In this document: positions 29,261-38,082 of the stretch, one piece after another
Layout: every line of letters starts with the position of its first letter
How positions within the stretch are numbered: the first letter of the stretch is position 1
Source of the DNA: Haloterrigena salina JCM 13891
GTDB lineage: Archaea > Halobacteriota > Halobacteria > Halobacteriales > Natrialbaceae
Assembly: GCF_000337495.1 (NCBI RefSeq)
Contig: NZ_AOIS01000019.1
Span: forward strand, 1-64,000
DNA length: 64,000 nucleotides
Direction: 5' to 3'
Notes under the pieces: model-generated
What the model saw: the letters and a program-made list of their open reading frames with translations, nothing else
The model's database searches: none
Told to the model about the DNA's origin: nothing
Made by a program: the position numbers and the translations under genes

Positions 29261-29653
29261 TTAGTCCCCGAAGTCGGCATCGTCGAAGTTGTCGTTGGCC
29301 AGTTCGTTGATCATGTCCTCGATCTCCTCCTGCGTGTCGTCGTCTAAGTCCTCGACCGCGCCGACGCCGTGGCCGCCGCTCTTGGCGGTCTGGAGCGCGT
29401 TCTTGTTCAGGTTGCCGTCGGGATCGACCACGGGCAGTTTCAGGTCCGTGAAGTTCTCCGGCGGGAACCCGGACGACGAGAGGATGAAGTGGTCGGCGAC
29501 CTCGCTCAGATCATCGGTCTGGCGAGACTCGTCAGAGTCTCGCTGACCATCCGAGCTTCGCTCGGAGATATCGAAGTCCTCGAGTTGCGGCTCGTCCCAC
29601 TCCTCGGTCGTCGTGCCCGAAAAGTCGGGTTCGTGCATCTCGTAGTCGGTCAT
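29261..29653 (-). CDS. Acidic protein, unknown
   Basis: 130 residues, extremely acidic. The first 50 residues look disordered. The second half ([20 protein letters not shown]) looks like a small domain similar to regions appended to some phage structural or peptidase proteins (DLKLPV, N-K-A-L, then GVGAVED). It is divergent from the hemL-family gene. The match is from memory and weak, so no function is claimed. Confidence 0.6.
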   Translation of the reverse strand: MTDYEMHEPDFSGTTTEEWDEPQLEDFDISERSSDGQRDSDESRQTDDLSEVADHFILSSSGFPPENFTDLKLPVVDPDGNLNKNALQTAKSGGHGVGAVEDLDDDTQEEIEDMINELANDNFDDADFGD

Positions 29654-29786
29654 GTGCGGACCTCCGGCGACCCGCGAAATCGAACTACTCCTTGCGTTCT
29701 CAACGGACCCGACGGACGCGGATCGTCGAGTCGACGAACGCGTTCGGAACGTTGTTTTAGCCGGACAGGAAACTACCGAAAGAAGC

Positions 29787-29825
29787 ATGCGAGACGAAAC
29801 CGATCGCGACGAGGTGAGTCGATGA
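29787..29825 (+). promoter_or_regulatory. Leader mini-ORF (12 codons) overlapping the HemL start
   Basis: ATG 29787 opens [12 protein letters not shown], whose TGA (29823-29825) overlaps the main ATG (29822-29824) as ATGA. A weak TATA-like TTTTAG at 29755-29760 lies about 30 nt upstream of the mini-ORF. GAGGTG (29811-29816), inside the mini-ORF, is a possible ribosome-binding site for the main gene. Coupling is inferred. Confidence 0.42.
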
Positions 29826-31117
29826 ACGAAGAGACGACTCGAGCCCTGTACGAACGGTCGCTGTCGACGCTCGTCGGCGGCGTGAACTCGCCCGTGCGGG
29901 CCGGCTCCCAGCCCTATCCGGAGTTCGTCGAGCGCGGCGAGGGTGCCCACGTCGTCGACGTCGACGGGAACCGCTATCTCGATTACGTGATGGGGTACGG
30001 GCCCCTCTTGCTCGGTCACGATCTGCCCGATCCGGTCCGCGAAGCGGTCGACGGAACGGTCGACGCGGGACCGATGTACGGCCTCTCGACCGACCTCGAG
30101 GTCGAACTGGCGGAGTTCATCGCCGACCACGTCCCGTCGGTCGAGCGCCTGCGGTTCGTCAACTCCGGGACCGAGGCGACGGCCGCGGCGGTTCGACTGG
30201 CTCGCGGCGCGACCGGCCGCGACAAGATCGTCGTCATGCAGGGCGGCTATCACGGCGGCCACGAGTCGTTCCTCGTCGAGGGCGACGCGGAGCGGCCGCG
30301 TCCGGGAAGCGCGGGCGTTCCCGAAGCGTTCGCCGAGCAGACGATTCCGGTCCCCTTCAACGACGAGACGGCGCTCGCCGACGCGTTCGAACGACACGGA
30401 GACGAGATCGCGGCCGTCATCACCGAACCGCTGCTCGGCAACAATGGGATCGTCCGCCCGGTTGCGGGCTTCCACGACACCGTCCGGACTCTGTGCGACG
30501 AGTACGGCGCGCTGTTCGTCCTCGACGAGGTCATCACCGGCTTCCGGGTCGGCGGCCTCTCGTGTGCGCAGGGAAAGTACGACATCGAACCGGACCTGAC
30601 GACGTTCGCCAAGATCGTCGGCGGCGGCTTTCCCGTCGGCGCGATCGGCGGCCGCGCGTCGGTGATGGAGGCGTTCACGCCGACCGGCGAGGTGTTCGAG
30701 TCGGGGACGTTCAACGGGCATCCGGTCGCGATGGCGGCCGGCCTGGCGACCCTCGAGTACGCCGAGGAGAACGACGTCTACGAACACGTCAATTCGCTTA
30801 GCGATCGGCTCCGGACCGGCCTCAGCGAGATCGTCGCGGACCATGCGCCCGAGTACGCGGTCGTCGGCACGGACTCGATGTTCAAGCTCCTGTTCACCCG
30901 CGACGAACCGGCCGACCGACCCGACACCTATCCGCGGGATGGCAGCGACGTCGACGCCGGCGACACCGAGCGCTGGCAGCGGCTCTTTCGGCCCGCGATG
31001 AAAGAGCGAGGGATCCTTCTGCCGCCCAATCAGTTCGAGAGCCAGTTCGTGAGCGACGCGCACACCGAGGCGGACGTCGAGCAGACCCTCGAGGCCTACA
31101 AGGACGTCCTCGCCTGA
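29822..31117 (+). CDS. hemL: Glutamate-1-semialdehyde 2,1-aminomutase family (HemL or paralogue)
   Basis: 431-residue PLP enzyme of the class III aminotransferase fold. HemL turns glutamate-1-semialdehyde into 5-aminolevulinate for tetrapyrrole synthesis. Signature stretches are VNSPVRAG (about 21-28), VNSGTEAT (113-120), the Asp in LDEVITGFR and the PLP Lys264 in [17 protein letters not shown]. No other heme gene is nearby. From memory, many haloarchaeal HemL proteins carry a Cys-rich insertion before the C-terminal region that I do not see here, so this may be a paralogue. Confidence in the family is high, in the exact role moderate. Confidence 0.82.
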   Translation: MNEETTRALYERSLSTLVGGVNSPVRAGSQPYPEFVERGEGAHVVDVDGNRYLDYVMGYGPLLLGHDLPDPVREAVDGTVDAGPMYGLSTDLEVELAEFIADHVPSVERLRFVNSGTEATAAAVRLARGATGRDKIVVMQGGYHGGHESFLVEGDAERPRPGSAGVPEAFAEQTIPVPFNDETALADAFERHGDEIAAVITEPLLGNNGIVRPVAGFHDTVRTLCDEYGALFVLDEVITGFRVGGLSCAQGKYDIEPDLTTFAKIVGGGFPVGAIGGRASVMEAFTPTGEVFESGTFNGHPVAMAAGLATLEYAEENDVYEHVNSLSDRLRTGLSEIVADHAPEYAVVGTDSMFKLLFTRDEPADRPDTYPRDGSDVDAGDTERWQRLFRPAMKERGILLPPNQFESQFVSDAHTEADVEQTLEAYKDVLA

Positions 31118-31207
31118 CCGTCGCCGGCGTTCGAGATCGGACGCCGGACGTTCGATACCCCCTCCATCGCGATAGCCCTTTTTCGAAGGCGGGCCACTGA
31201 ACCACCG

Positions 31208-31879
31208 ATGTCGTCCCCGACGATCACCGTTGTCCGCAACGAGATCGATCCCGGCTGCGAGTACCACTGCGACGCCTTAGCGGGGGTCGTCTCCGACGCC
31301 GCGGCCGACGCTCGAGCGGTCGACTATCCGGCCGGCGAGCGCCCGGTCCTCGAGGAGACGGACGGCGTCGTCATCACGGGGAGTACGGCGGGCGTCTACG
31401 AGGTCGACGACCGCCCGTGGATCGCCGATCAGAAGCGGCTCGTTCGGGAGCTGATCGACAACGAGATTCCGACGCTGGGCGTCTGCTTCGGCCATCAGAT
31501 CGCCAACGCGGCGCTGGGCGGAACCGTCGAGCAAGCCGAGACGACCGCCCGACCGGTCGACGCCGACCTCGCTGACGAGCCGCTCTTCGACGGCGTCTCG
31601 TCGGTCGTTCCGGTCGCCCACGGGGACGTCGTCACCGAACCCGGCGACGGGATGGACGCGATCGCGTCGGCCGACTACTACCCCGCGTTCGCGACGCGCC
31701 ACCGGACGGCACCGCTGTGGACCGTCCAGTTCCACCCCGAGTTCACCGCCGCGCTGCGCGAGCGCCTCGAGGCGGATTTCGGCTGGACCGAGGCCGAGCG
31801 CGGGTTCGGCGACGTGAACGCGACCCGGGTCGTCGAGAACTTCGCGTCGATCGTCGACGACGCGACCGCGGCGGAGTGA
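31208..31879 (+). CDS. Class I glutamine amidotransferase
   Basis: 223-residue protein with the triad: nucleophile Cys93 in LGVCFGHQIA, and His176 and Glu178 in QFHPEF. It resembles GuaA-like amidotransferase domains but has no synthetase partner, and the genes around it are unrelated. It probably hydrolyses glutamine or a gamma-glutamyl compound, or deamidates a small substrate. A TATA-like CCTTTTTC lies about 28 nt before the ATG. Confidence 0.88.
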   Translation: MSSPTITVVRNEIDPGCEYHCDALAGVVSDAAADARAVDYPAGERPVLEETDGVVITGSTAGVYEVDDRPWIADQKRLVRELIDNEIPTLGVCFGHQIANAALGGTVEQAETTARPVDADLADEPLFDGVSSVVPVAHGDVVTEPGDGMDAIASADYYPAFATRHRTAPLWTVQFHPEFTAALRERLEADFGWTEAERGFGDVNATRVVENFASIVDDATAAE

Positions 31880-31932
31880 GCAGAGCGTCGCAGGCTATCG
31901 AGTCGCCGCTCGAGTGCGACTCGCGGGCGACG

Positions 31933-33258
31933 TCAGTCGTCGCTGGTCGGGTCTGGGCTGCCGTTACTGGCGGGGTTCTCGGCGATGAACCAGCCGTTCT
32001 CGGTCGCGCGCTCGGCGATCTGGGGCTGGAAGACCCACGCGCTCAGGGCGACGATCGGGATCATGGTGAGCCCGACGACCGCGTAGCCGAGGTGGAGGTT
32101 CGACAGGAACGGCGCGGCGAAGATCAGCGGGTAGATCGAGCCGCCGGAGGAGCCGATGCCGCCGACGAAGCCGGCCACGGAGCCCGAGTTGTCGGGGAAC
32201 ATCGCGGGCACCTGGGCGAAGATCGCTCCTTCAGCGAACGCACAGCCGGTTCCGACGAGGAAGCCGGCGACGACGGCGACGTAGATGTTGCCGGTCAGGC
32301 CGGCCGCTGTCATGCCGAACATAGCGCACACGACGAATACGAGCGTCGCGAACGTCCACTGTTCGCGGTAGCGGCCCGTAAACCACGGAAGAATGTCCGT
32401 CTCCTTGCGCGCGACGAGATCGCTGACGTAGCCGCCGATCGGGCGGAGCAGCCCCGCCGCGATCGAGAACGTCGCCGCGAACGTCGCCGCGATCACGATG
32501 TCGCTCTGGCCGAACGCCTCGCGGTAGTAGGTGCCCAGCCACCCGTTCATCGCCAGCTCGAGGCCGAAGGTCATGACGTACGCCACCGCGAGCACGACCG
32601 CGCCGTGGCGCGTCGCGATGTAGAGCCACTGCTCCCGGCTGACGCCCCGTTTGGTCTCCGCTCGCTTCGCGGTGCTCTTTGCAGCGTCGCCGAAGACGAA
32701 GTAGAGGATGCCGATCGCGACGGCGAGCACGCCAGTGTAGAAGAATGCGGCCCGCCAGTTCGACGAGAACAGCGGTCCTGCGTACCCCTCACCGAAGATC
32801 CGCGGCAGGGTGAAGTACGCGCCCAGTCCCGCGCCGGCGTTGCCGATCCCGGCGAAAATCCCCTCCGCCGTGCCGAGTTCCTCCTCCTCGAACCACTCGG
32901 AGACGTGCTGGATGCCGATGACGAAGGTAATCCCCGCCAGCGAGGCGACGATCCGCGAGGCCGTAAACACCTCGTAGGTCCGTGCGAACGCGCTGACGAT
33001 CGCGAAGGTCCCGACGAGGAGCATCGTCCCGCCCGCGGTCACCGGCGCCCCGTATCTGTCGGTCAGCGGGCCGACGATGATCCGGCCGAGCGGCACGGCG
33101 ATGACGGCCGCGCTCGAGACGACGCCGAGCTGGGCCACCGAGAGCCCGAACTCGTCGGCGATCTCGCCGGTGAAGGGGGCGAAGGAGAACCAGATGACGA
33201 ACCCGAGGTTGAACATCGCCGTCGCGAGGATCAGGTTCTTGTACTTCGCGGGGATCAT
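31933..33258 (-). CDS. narK: Nitrate/nitrite transporter, NarK/NNP family (MFS)
   Basis: 441-residue MFS protein with about 12 helices. FNLGFVIWFSFAPFTGEIA opens the first helix. The two NNP signatures are recognisable as AGIGNAGAGLGAY and VGGIGSSGGSIYP, each containing the Gly-rich motif that lines the anion path, and Arg residues fall in the TM2/TM8 regions. ATG 33258 is preferred because a GGGGGAG ribosome-binding-like stretch lies just upstream. A TTG further up would add a leader unlike the family. The role is inferred as nitrate import or nitrate/nitrite exchange. No nitrate reductase genes are in the window. Confidence 0.87.
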   Translation of the reverse strand: MIPAKYKNLILATAMFNLGFVIWFSFAPFTGEIADEFGLSVAQLGVVSSAAVIAVPLGRIIVGPLTDRYGAPVTAGGTMLLVGTFAIVSAFARTYEVFTASRIVASLAGITFVIGIQHVSEWFEEEELGTAEGIFAGIGNAGAGLGAYFTLPRIFGEGYAGPLFSSNWRAAFFYTGVLAVAIGILYFVFGDAAKSTAKRAETKRGVSREQWLYIATRHGAVVLAVAYVMTFGLELAMNGWLGTYYREAFGQSDIVIAATFAATFSIAAGLLRPIGGYVSDLVARKETDILPWFTGRYREQWTFATLVFVVCAMFGMTAAGLTGNIYVAVVAGFLVGTGCAFAEGAIFAQVPAMFPDNSGSVAGFVGGIGSSGGSIYPLIFAAPFLSNLHLGYAVVGLTMIPIVALSAWVFQPQIAERATENGWFIAENPASNGSPDPTSDD

Positions 33259-33589
33259 GCGGCTCCCCCACCCCCGTTCGCCGAATCTCGGCACGCGTGT
33301 GGTCCGCGTACTGAGAGCGAATTTGGAGTACAATTGTGTGGGCCTTCCCGAATATAGTTTTTGATTGGGATCATATTACAGGGTAATCTGGCCGTTCAAT
33401 ACTATAAAAGCATACTTCTTAGACGATCCCAATACTATCGTGCAGTGGCTATCGGACTAAACCCCCTCTAGGACTTCAGTGACGTCAACGAATGGCGGGT
33501 AGGAAAACGAAAAGTTAAATCAAATCTCGGTATCTATCGACAGATAGTGTCAATACGCTCGCGAAGAGAAAAACTCGCCCGCCAGCGAC
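33259..33589. other. Intergenic, narK promoter region
   Basis: 331 bases upstream of narK and downstream of the MC1 gene, AT-rich for this genome. It holds TATA-like ACTATATTC (about 33345-33353 on the minus strand) and TTTATAG (about 33400) for narK, plus the inverted repeat listed separately. No ORF or RNA gene is supported. Confidence 0.6.
33364..33433. promoter_or_regulatory. Inverted repeat upstream of narK, possible operator
   Basis: ATTGGGATC (33364-33372) and its reverse complement GATCCCAAT (33425-33433) flank an AT-rich segment. They lie just upstream of the narK TATA-like box, where activators usually bind. The regulator is unknown; it does not match the CGAAC-N4-GTTCG-like motif I recall for NarO. 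Confidence 0.45.
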
Positions 33590-33898
33590 TCACTCGTCTA
33601 AGTGTTCGATCCCTTTCTTCGAGACGTTCGCCTCCGTGATCTCGCCGGGCATCCAGTCGGGCTTGTCGTCGGGGGCCGTCTCCTCCCACGCCCAGCCGTC
33701 GTAGATGTGAACCTTGTCCGTTCCCTTCTCCCGTAACCTGAGTTCGACGCGTTCCGCGCCGTCCTCGCTCGAGCCAGGCTCGAGCCGCCGGGCCGCCTTG
33801 AGAGCGGCCTGTCGCGGGGTGTTTCCGGAGAAGACGCTCGATTCCTCGCCGTCCGACTCGCGCAGTGCAAAGTTTCGTTTCCCGTCTTCACGTACCAT
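33590..33898 (-). CDS. Non-histone chromosomal protein MC1
   Basis: 102-residue small DNA-bending chromatin protein. The body MVREDGKRNFALRESDGEE, then SGNTPRQAALKAARRL, HIYDGWAWEE and DKPDWMP, follow the MC1 layout. Lys/Arg-rich strands precede acidic loops, giving a mixed charge rather than the strong acidity of most neighbours. ATG 33898 is the family-typical start. A very short upstream frame (MSDRVLD, 33915-33938, minus strand) lies in the leader, its meaning uncertain. GGAGGCG just before the ATG could be a ribosome-binding site. Confidence 0.9.
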   Translation of the reverse strand: MVREDGKRNFALRESDGEESSVFSGNTPRQAALKAARRLEPGSSEDGAERVELRLREKGTDKVHIYDGWAWEETAPDDKPDWMPGEITEANVSKKGIEHLDE

Positions 33899-34097
33899 AA
33901 GTTTCGCCTCCGTGTCAATCCAGCACACGATCCGACATAAAGATATCCCCCAAAACCGACCGACTGCGGCGGTATCTTTAAGTGAGTAGCTTCCGCCAGT
34001 GTACCGCATTACCCGGCGGACGACTCCAACGATGCTGACGGTTCCGTCACCTGGTTTCACCGCTCGTTCGGTCATTCGTTGAGGCGTCGAAAACACT

Positions 34098-34137
34098 TAA
34101 GTATATCCTACGGCGAAGTTCGGGATAGAATCCCGCG
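34098..34137 (+). promoter_or_regulatory. Promoter and palindromic site of the AbrB-like gene
   Basis: TATA-like TAAGTATATCC lies at 34098-34108. A perfect hairpin, CGGGAT-AGA-ATCCCG (34121-34135), ends two bases before the ATG and covers the expected transcription start. A site here would allow autoregulation. Confidence 0.45.
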
Positions 34138-34335
34138 ATGGTACGGAAAAAGAAGCTGAGTCCAAGCGGTGCCAAAGACGAAGACGGCAACTATCACAAC
34201 GTCCATCTGAATCTCCACGAGGACGAACTGGCAGTCGCGGGCATGGATATCGGCGACGAGGTTTTCGTCCGCGTCCGAGACGGCAAGATCATCATCCAGA
34301 AAGCCGACGAGGAAGACGTCGAACACGAGTTCTAG
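34138..34335 (+). CDS. AbrB/MazE/SpoVT-like small DNA-binding protein
   Basis: 65 residues. The second half (VAGMDIGDEVFVRVRDGKII) has the GDEV...dGKIII pattern of the swapped-hairpin AbrB/SpoVT fold, which binds DNA as a dimer. The N-terminus is Lys-rich (MVRKKKLSPSG), fitting DNA contact. No toxin gene follows, so it is not an evident antitoxin; it is more likely a standalone regulator. A palindrome lies directly upstream. Confidence 0.7.
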   Translation: MVRKKKLSPSGAKDEDGNYHNVHLNLHEDELAVAGMDIGDEVFVRVRDGKIIIQKADEEDVEHEF

Positions 34336-34353
34336 AACGAAGTTTTGCGCTGC

Positions 34354-34374
34354 GGGCGCGGCGAAGCCGCGCCC
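34354..34374 (+). terminator. Hairpin between the AbrB-like gene and pheT (first of two)
   Basis: Perfect 9-bp stem (GGGCGCGGC / GCCGCGCCC) with a GAA loop. A second one, GTGACGC-TTC-GCGTCAC, lies at 34416-34432. They sit between two converging genes, a normal place for transcription end signals. Neither has a strong T-run, so the terminator role is uncertain. Confidence 0.4.
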
Positions 34375-34517
34375 TCGGCAAAAATTCGATTAAAAGCACT
34401 CCTCCCTCCGTTCCGTGACGCTTCGCGTCACTTCACATCAGTCGTCGGCCCGCTCGCTCCCTTCGGTCGCTCGCGGTACAACACGGTGACCGCTGCCGCA
34501 AAAAGCTGCTTGAGCGC

Positions 34518-36233
34518 TTACTGCAGCGCCTCGAGGTCGAACTCGAAGGCCGCGACGGGCACCTCGAGGTCGTGCTCGACGAGCACCTTCGGGTGGACTT
34601 CGCCGATCACGCCGACTTCCTCGCCGTCGATGACGACCGATGCGGTTCGACCCGGAATGAAGGTCGGGTGGTCGGTCGGCGGCGTCTCGAGGTCGACGTC
34701 GAAGTTCTCCGCGAGCGCCTGCAGGCGCGCCTTAGCGTCCTCGTAGCCCGCTTCGTGGCTCGCGAGGACGGCTCCGACGTGGCGGTTCTCGCCGACGCCA
34801 GTGTTCTCGCTCTCGTCGACGCGGGCCGTGAAGCCGATCTCCGAGAGGTGCTGCGGGTACGAGCGGTGGGTGTTGCGCTCCAAGACCATCAGCAGCGAGG
34901 GCATGGTCCAGGTCCGCAGCATGGTGTAGTCCTCGCTGTAGGCCTCCTTGATCGTCGCCGGCTCGCCGGCGCCGTAGACGTCGGCGTCAGGCTCGAGATC
35001 GACCCGCTCGTAGTTCTCCGCCTCGTTGATCATGTGGAAGTTGAGGAGGTCCTCGAAGCCGAGACCCACGAGTTGGGTGCGCGCGGCGCGCTCGAGACGG
35101 GAGCGCTCGTGGCGGCCCCCGACGGTCCCCACGTCGGGGTAGGTCGGCTCGAGGTCGTTGAAGCCGTAGGCGCGCCCGAGGTCGTCGATGACGTCCAGCG
35201 GGTGAAGGACGTCGACGCGGTAGGGCGGAACGGTGACCTCGTAGACCAGTTCTCCGTCGTCGCTCTCCTGGCGTTCGGCCTCGAGGCCGGAGCGCTCCGC
35301 GAGGTCGATTACCTCCTCGGGGTCGAGACCGATGCCGAGGATGGTCTCGATGCGGTCGTGGGCGACCGTCTTCGTCTTCGTCGCGAGGTCCGGTCGGACG
35401 ATTTCGCGGTCGGGGTATTCAACCTCGACGTCCTCAAGCGTGGCCCCGCGCGCGGCCAGCGCGTAGCAGACGATGTTGAGCATCTTGTCGATCGTCCACT
35501 GGTCGGTGCCCGTCATCTCGACGAACAGGTCCCGCGAGTCCGTCGAGACCTCGGTGCGCCGACCGTTGATGACCGGCGGGAACGAGAACAGCCCCAGATC
35601 GTCGTAGATCGCGGGGTAGCGCTCGTACTCGCTGACGAGGTCGGCGTAGGTCTGGCCCGTCTGATGGTCCTCGAGGACCTCCGCGGGCGTCATCTCTCGA
35701 TCCGAATCGAGGGGGACGAACGTGTCCTCGTCGGGCTCGAGTCCGACGTACTCGATCGTCGGCTCGCTCTTGTCCGTGGCGGACCGACCCTTCAGCATCG
35801 TCAGGTCGTGGATCCCGATCGCGCCTTTCGCGCGCTTGCGCCCCATCGTCGCGTGGAGCTTCTCCTGGAGTTGGATGAGCGACTCGAGGGCTTCCTCGTC
35901 GAGATCGACGTCGCGGATCACCGCGCCCGTCACGTAGGGCCGCTCGTCCGGCACGGAGTCGTCGACCTCGATGGTCCAGTCCGCCGAGTTCGTCGAGGGG
36001 ACGTGGACCCCGCGCGAGTCGCCGTAGTGGTATCGCATCGAGCGCGCGACGCCTTCGACCGAGAGCCGGTCGAGGCGGTCCGGCGCGAACTCGAGTTCGA
36101 ACTCGCCGTCTTCCGTTCGTCCTTCGAACTCGAGGCCGAGGCCGAACAGGTCGTCTTTGAGTTCGTCGTCGCTCTTCTCCTCGCGACCGGTCAGGCCGCG
36201 CAGTTCGTCGGGATCGATATCGACGGTGGGCAT
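34518..36233 (-). CDS. pheT: Phenylalanyl-tRNA synthetase beta subunit
   Basis: 571 residues, the archaeal-length beta chain. The N-terminal B1-like part MPTVDIDPDELRGLTG is followed by the editing-associated B3/B4 domain (about 100-280), containing HDLTMLKG and PPVINGRR, the B5 region (about 280-370) and the catalytic-like module with VGLGFEDLLNF. It starts one nucleotide into the pheS stop (TGATG), so the subunits are made in step as an alpha2beta2 enzyme. Confidence 0.96.
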   Translation of the reverse strand: MPTVDIDPDELRGLTGREEKSDDELKDDLFGLGLEFEGRTEDGEFELEFAPDRLDRLSVEGVARSMRYHYGDSRGVHVPSTNSADWTIEVDDSVPDERPYVTGAVIRDVDLDEEALESLIQLQEKLHATMGRKRAKGAIGIHDLTMLKGRSATDKSEPTIEYVGLEPDEDTFVPLDSDREMTPAEVLEDHQTGQTYADLVSEYERYPAIYDDLGLFSFPPVINGRRTEVSTDSRDLFVEMTGTDQWTIDKMLNIVCYALAARGATLEDVEVEYPDREIVRPDLATKTKTVAHDRIETILGIGLDPEEVIDLAERSGLEAERQESDDGELVYEVTVPPYRVDVLHPLDVIDDLGRAYGFNDLEPTYPDVGTVGGRHERSRLERAARTQLVGLGFEDLLNFHMINEAENYERVDLEPDADVYGAGEPATIKEAYSEDYTMLRTWTMPSLLMVLERNTHRSYPQHLSEIGFTARVDESENTGVGENRHVGAVLASHEAGYEDAKARLQALAENFDVDLETPPTDHPTFIPGRTASVVIDGEEVGVIGEVHPKVLVEHDLEVPVAAFEFDLEALQ

Positions 36234-37759
36234 CAGTAGGTCACCTCCGCGTTCCGCAGGAACTCGAGGTCGGCCAGCGTGCCGTGGAGGTCGCGGATGT
36301 CCTCCGCGCCGGTGGTGAGCATTGCGAGTCGCTCCAGCGCGAGCCCCCAGGCCATGACGTCGCAGTCGACGCCCAGCGGTTCCAGCATCTCCTCGCGGAA
36401 GATGCCCGAGTTACCGATCTCGATCAGTTCGCCCGTCGTGGGGTGGGTGCCGAACAGCTCGAAGCTCGGTTCGGTGTAGGGGTTGTAGTGGGGTTTGAAC
36501 TGGATGTCCTCGATACCGAACTGGGTGTAGAACTCCTCGAAGGTGCCCATGAGGTCCCGCACCGAGAGGTCTTCGGCCATCACCCAGCCCTCGATCTGGT
36601 AGAACTCGAGGAGATGCGTCGCGTCGAGGGTGTCGTTACGGTAAGCCTTCTCGACGCTGAAGAAGCGCGCGGGCGGTTCGATCTCGCCGATCTGGGTCCC
36701 GGAGAGGTACCGCGTCGACAGCGAGGTCGTGTGCCCGCGAAGCGCGAGCGCGCGGGCGAAGTCCTCGTCCCACGGCGAGTGGTAGCCCTCGCTGTCATCG
36801 CCCAGTCCCTCGCGGTGGACGCGCTCGACGTCCGCGACGAGGTCCTCGGGTAACTCGTCGATGTGGCTGGGCTGCTCCATGGCGAAGCGATCCCAGTGGG
36901 TTCGCGCGGGGTGGTCCTGGGGCATGAACAGGCAGTCGTTGATCCAGAAGTCCGCGTCGACGTGGGGACCGTCCATCTCCTGGAAGCCCATCCCGACGAG
37001 GACGTCCTTGACGCGCTCGGACATCTGGCGCAGGACGTGGACCTTCCCGCTCCCGATCTCCTCGGCGTCGGCCTCGACGTTGTACTCGGCGAACTCGACG
37101 TCCTCCCACTCGCCGCTCGTGATGAGTTCGGGCGTGACCTGCCCGACCGTTTCGGCGGTCTCGATGCCGGCCATCAGCTCCGTGACGGCGCGGTCGGTCA
37201 GACGGATCTCGCGGACGGTCGACTCCCGGCGCTCGAGCAGGCCGCGTCGCTCGAGTTGGTCGAGCGTCTCCGAATCGACGTCGACGCTATCGACGGCGGC
37301 CTCGTCCGCGTCGGCCAGCGTCTCGAGCGCGTTCGCCTCGGCATCGGCCGACGGATCGGCGTCCGGATCGGCAGTGATCTCGCCGCTGTCGATCGTGCCG
37401 TACCCCTTCCGGGCGTAGTTCGACAGCGCGATGTCGACCCCCGCTCCCTCGAGCCCCGAGGCGCCAATGACCCGTCCCATCTGGACGGCCTCCTCGTCGG
37501 CGCCGGCCTCGAGAGCGGCCTCGTAGAGCCGCACCTCGGGAAGGGCGTCGCCGGCGTAGCCGGCGCCCTCCTCAGTGAGTGCCACCGTTTCGTCGACGCG
37601 TTCCTCGATTTCGACCAGACTCTCGTCCTCGAGCTCGAACGCCGCCCCGGTGACGGTTTCGGGCGGGAGGTCGGCTCGCTCGGCGAGCGCGTCGACGGAC
37701 GTTGCTTCGTCCGCGCTCGCGGCCTCCAAGACCGCGACCTGTTGTGCTGGAAGTTGCAT
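36233..37759 (-). CDS. pheS: Phenylalanyl-tRNA synthetase alpha subunit
   Basis: 508 residues. The N-terminal 230 residues hold winged-helix tRNA-contact domains (QQVAVLEAASADEATSVDAL, then LDQLERRGLLERRES). The class II catalytic domain follows: motif 1 region GFQEMDGPHVDADFW, motif 2 with RNDTLDATHLLEFYQIEGW, and motif 3 GLALERLAML. Active as a heterotetramer with pheT, which overlaps by one base (TGATG). Confidence 0.96.
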   Translation of the reverse strand: MQLPAQQVAVLEAASADEATSVDALAERADLPPETVTGAAFELEDESLVEIEERVDETVALTEEGAGYAGDALPEVRLYEAALEAGADEEAVQMGRVIGASGLEGAGVDIALSNYARKGYGTIDSGEITADPDADPSADAEANALETLADADEAAVDSVDVDSETLDQLERRGLLERRESTVREIRLTDRAVTELMAGIETAETVGQVTPELITSGEWEDVEFAEYNVEADAEEIGSGKVHVLRQMSERVKDVLVGMGFQEMDGPHVDADFWINDCLFMPQDHPARTHWDRFAMEQPSHIDELPEDLVADVERVHREGLGDDSEGYHSPWDEDFARALALRGHTTSLSTRYLSGTQIGEIEPPARFFSVEKAYRNDTLDATHLLEFYQIEGWVMAEDLSVRDLMGTFEEFYTQFGIEDIQFKPHYNPYTEPSFELFGTHPTTGELIEIGNSGIFREEMLEPLGVDCDVMAWGLALERLAMLTTGAEDIRDLHGTLADLEFLRNAEVTY

Positions 37760-38082
37760 TCGCTTGTTCGTATGGCTGCGTGTCGGTCAGTTAGCGGTTC
37801 CGATACCGCCCGCCGGATCGTCCGGGCGGGCGCACAGAACGGCCGGTTTCGCCGCGGGGACCCGTTACCGGTCCCTAGCGGCTCCACTGGCCCGGGCTCA
37901 CCGGGCGAAGAAGAAACCGAATCCCGATCGCAGTCGCTGTGTCCGTCCGGCGACACCGCCATCATCGTGGGATTCGGTTGCCATACGCGAGTACACTCAG
38001 CTGCGAGCCAAAAACGTTGTGATACTGTCTCCCACACCACGACGCGGACGCCGTGACTCGGCGATCCGACGGCACTCTCCGC
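37760..38082. other. Intergenic, upstream of pheS
   Basis: 323 bases between the hypothetical gene at 38083-39564 and pheS. No ORF or tRNA is supported. A hairpin CCGCCCG (37806-37812) / CGGGCGG (37823-37829), with a 10-nt loop, lies about 50 bases before the pheS start and could act in the leader or end the upstream transcript. No clear TATA box was found. Confidence 0.5.

Noticed and set aside
33915-33938. Seven-codon frame (MSDRVLD) before MC1 as another coupled leader ORF
   Set aside because: It ends 16 nt before the MC1 start without overlap, and promoter placement is ambiguous, so it may be chance.
34138-34335. Toxin-antitoxin module based on the AbrB-like protein
   Set aside because: No toxin-like gene follows or precedes; the next gene is converging pheT.
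34872-36239. Long plus-strand frame opposite pheT
   Set aside because: pheT is unmistakable on the other strand; the frame is GC-driven shadow coding.
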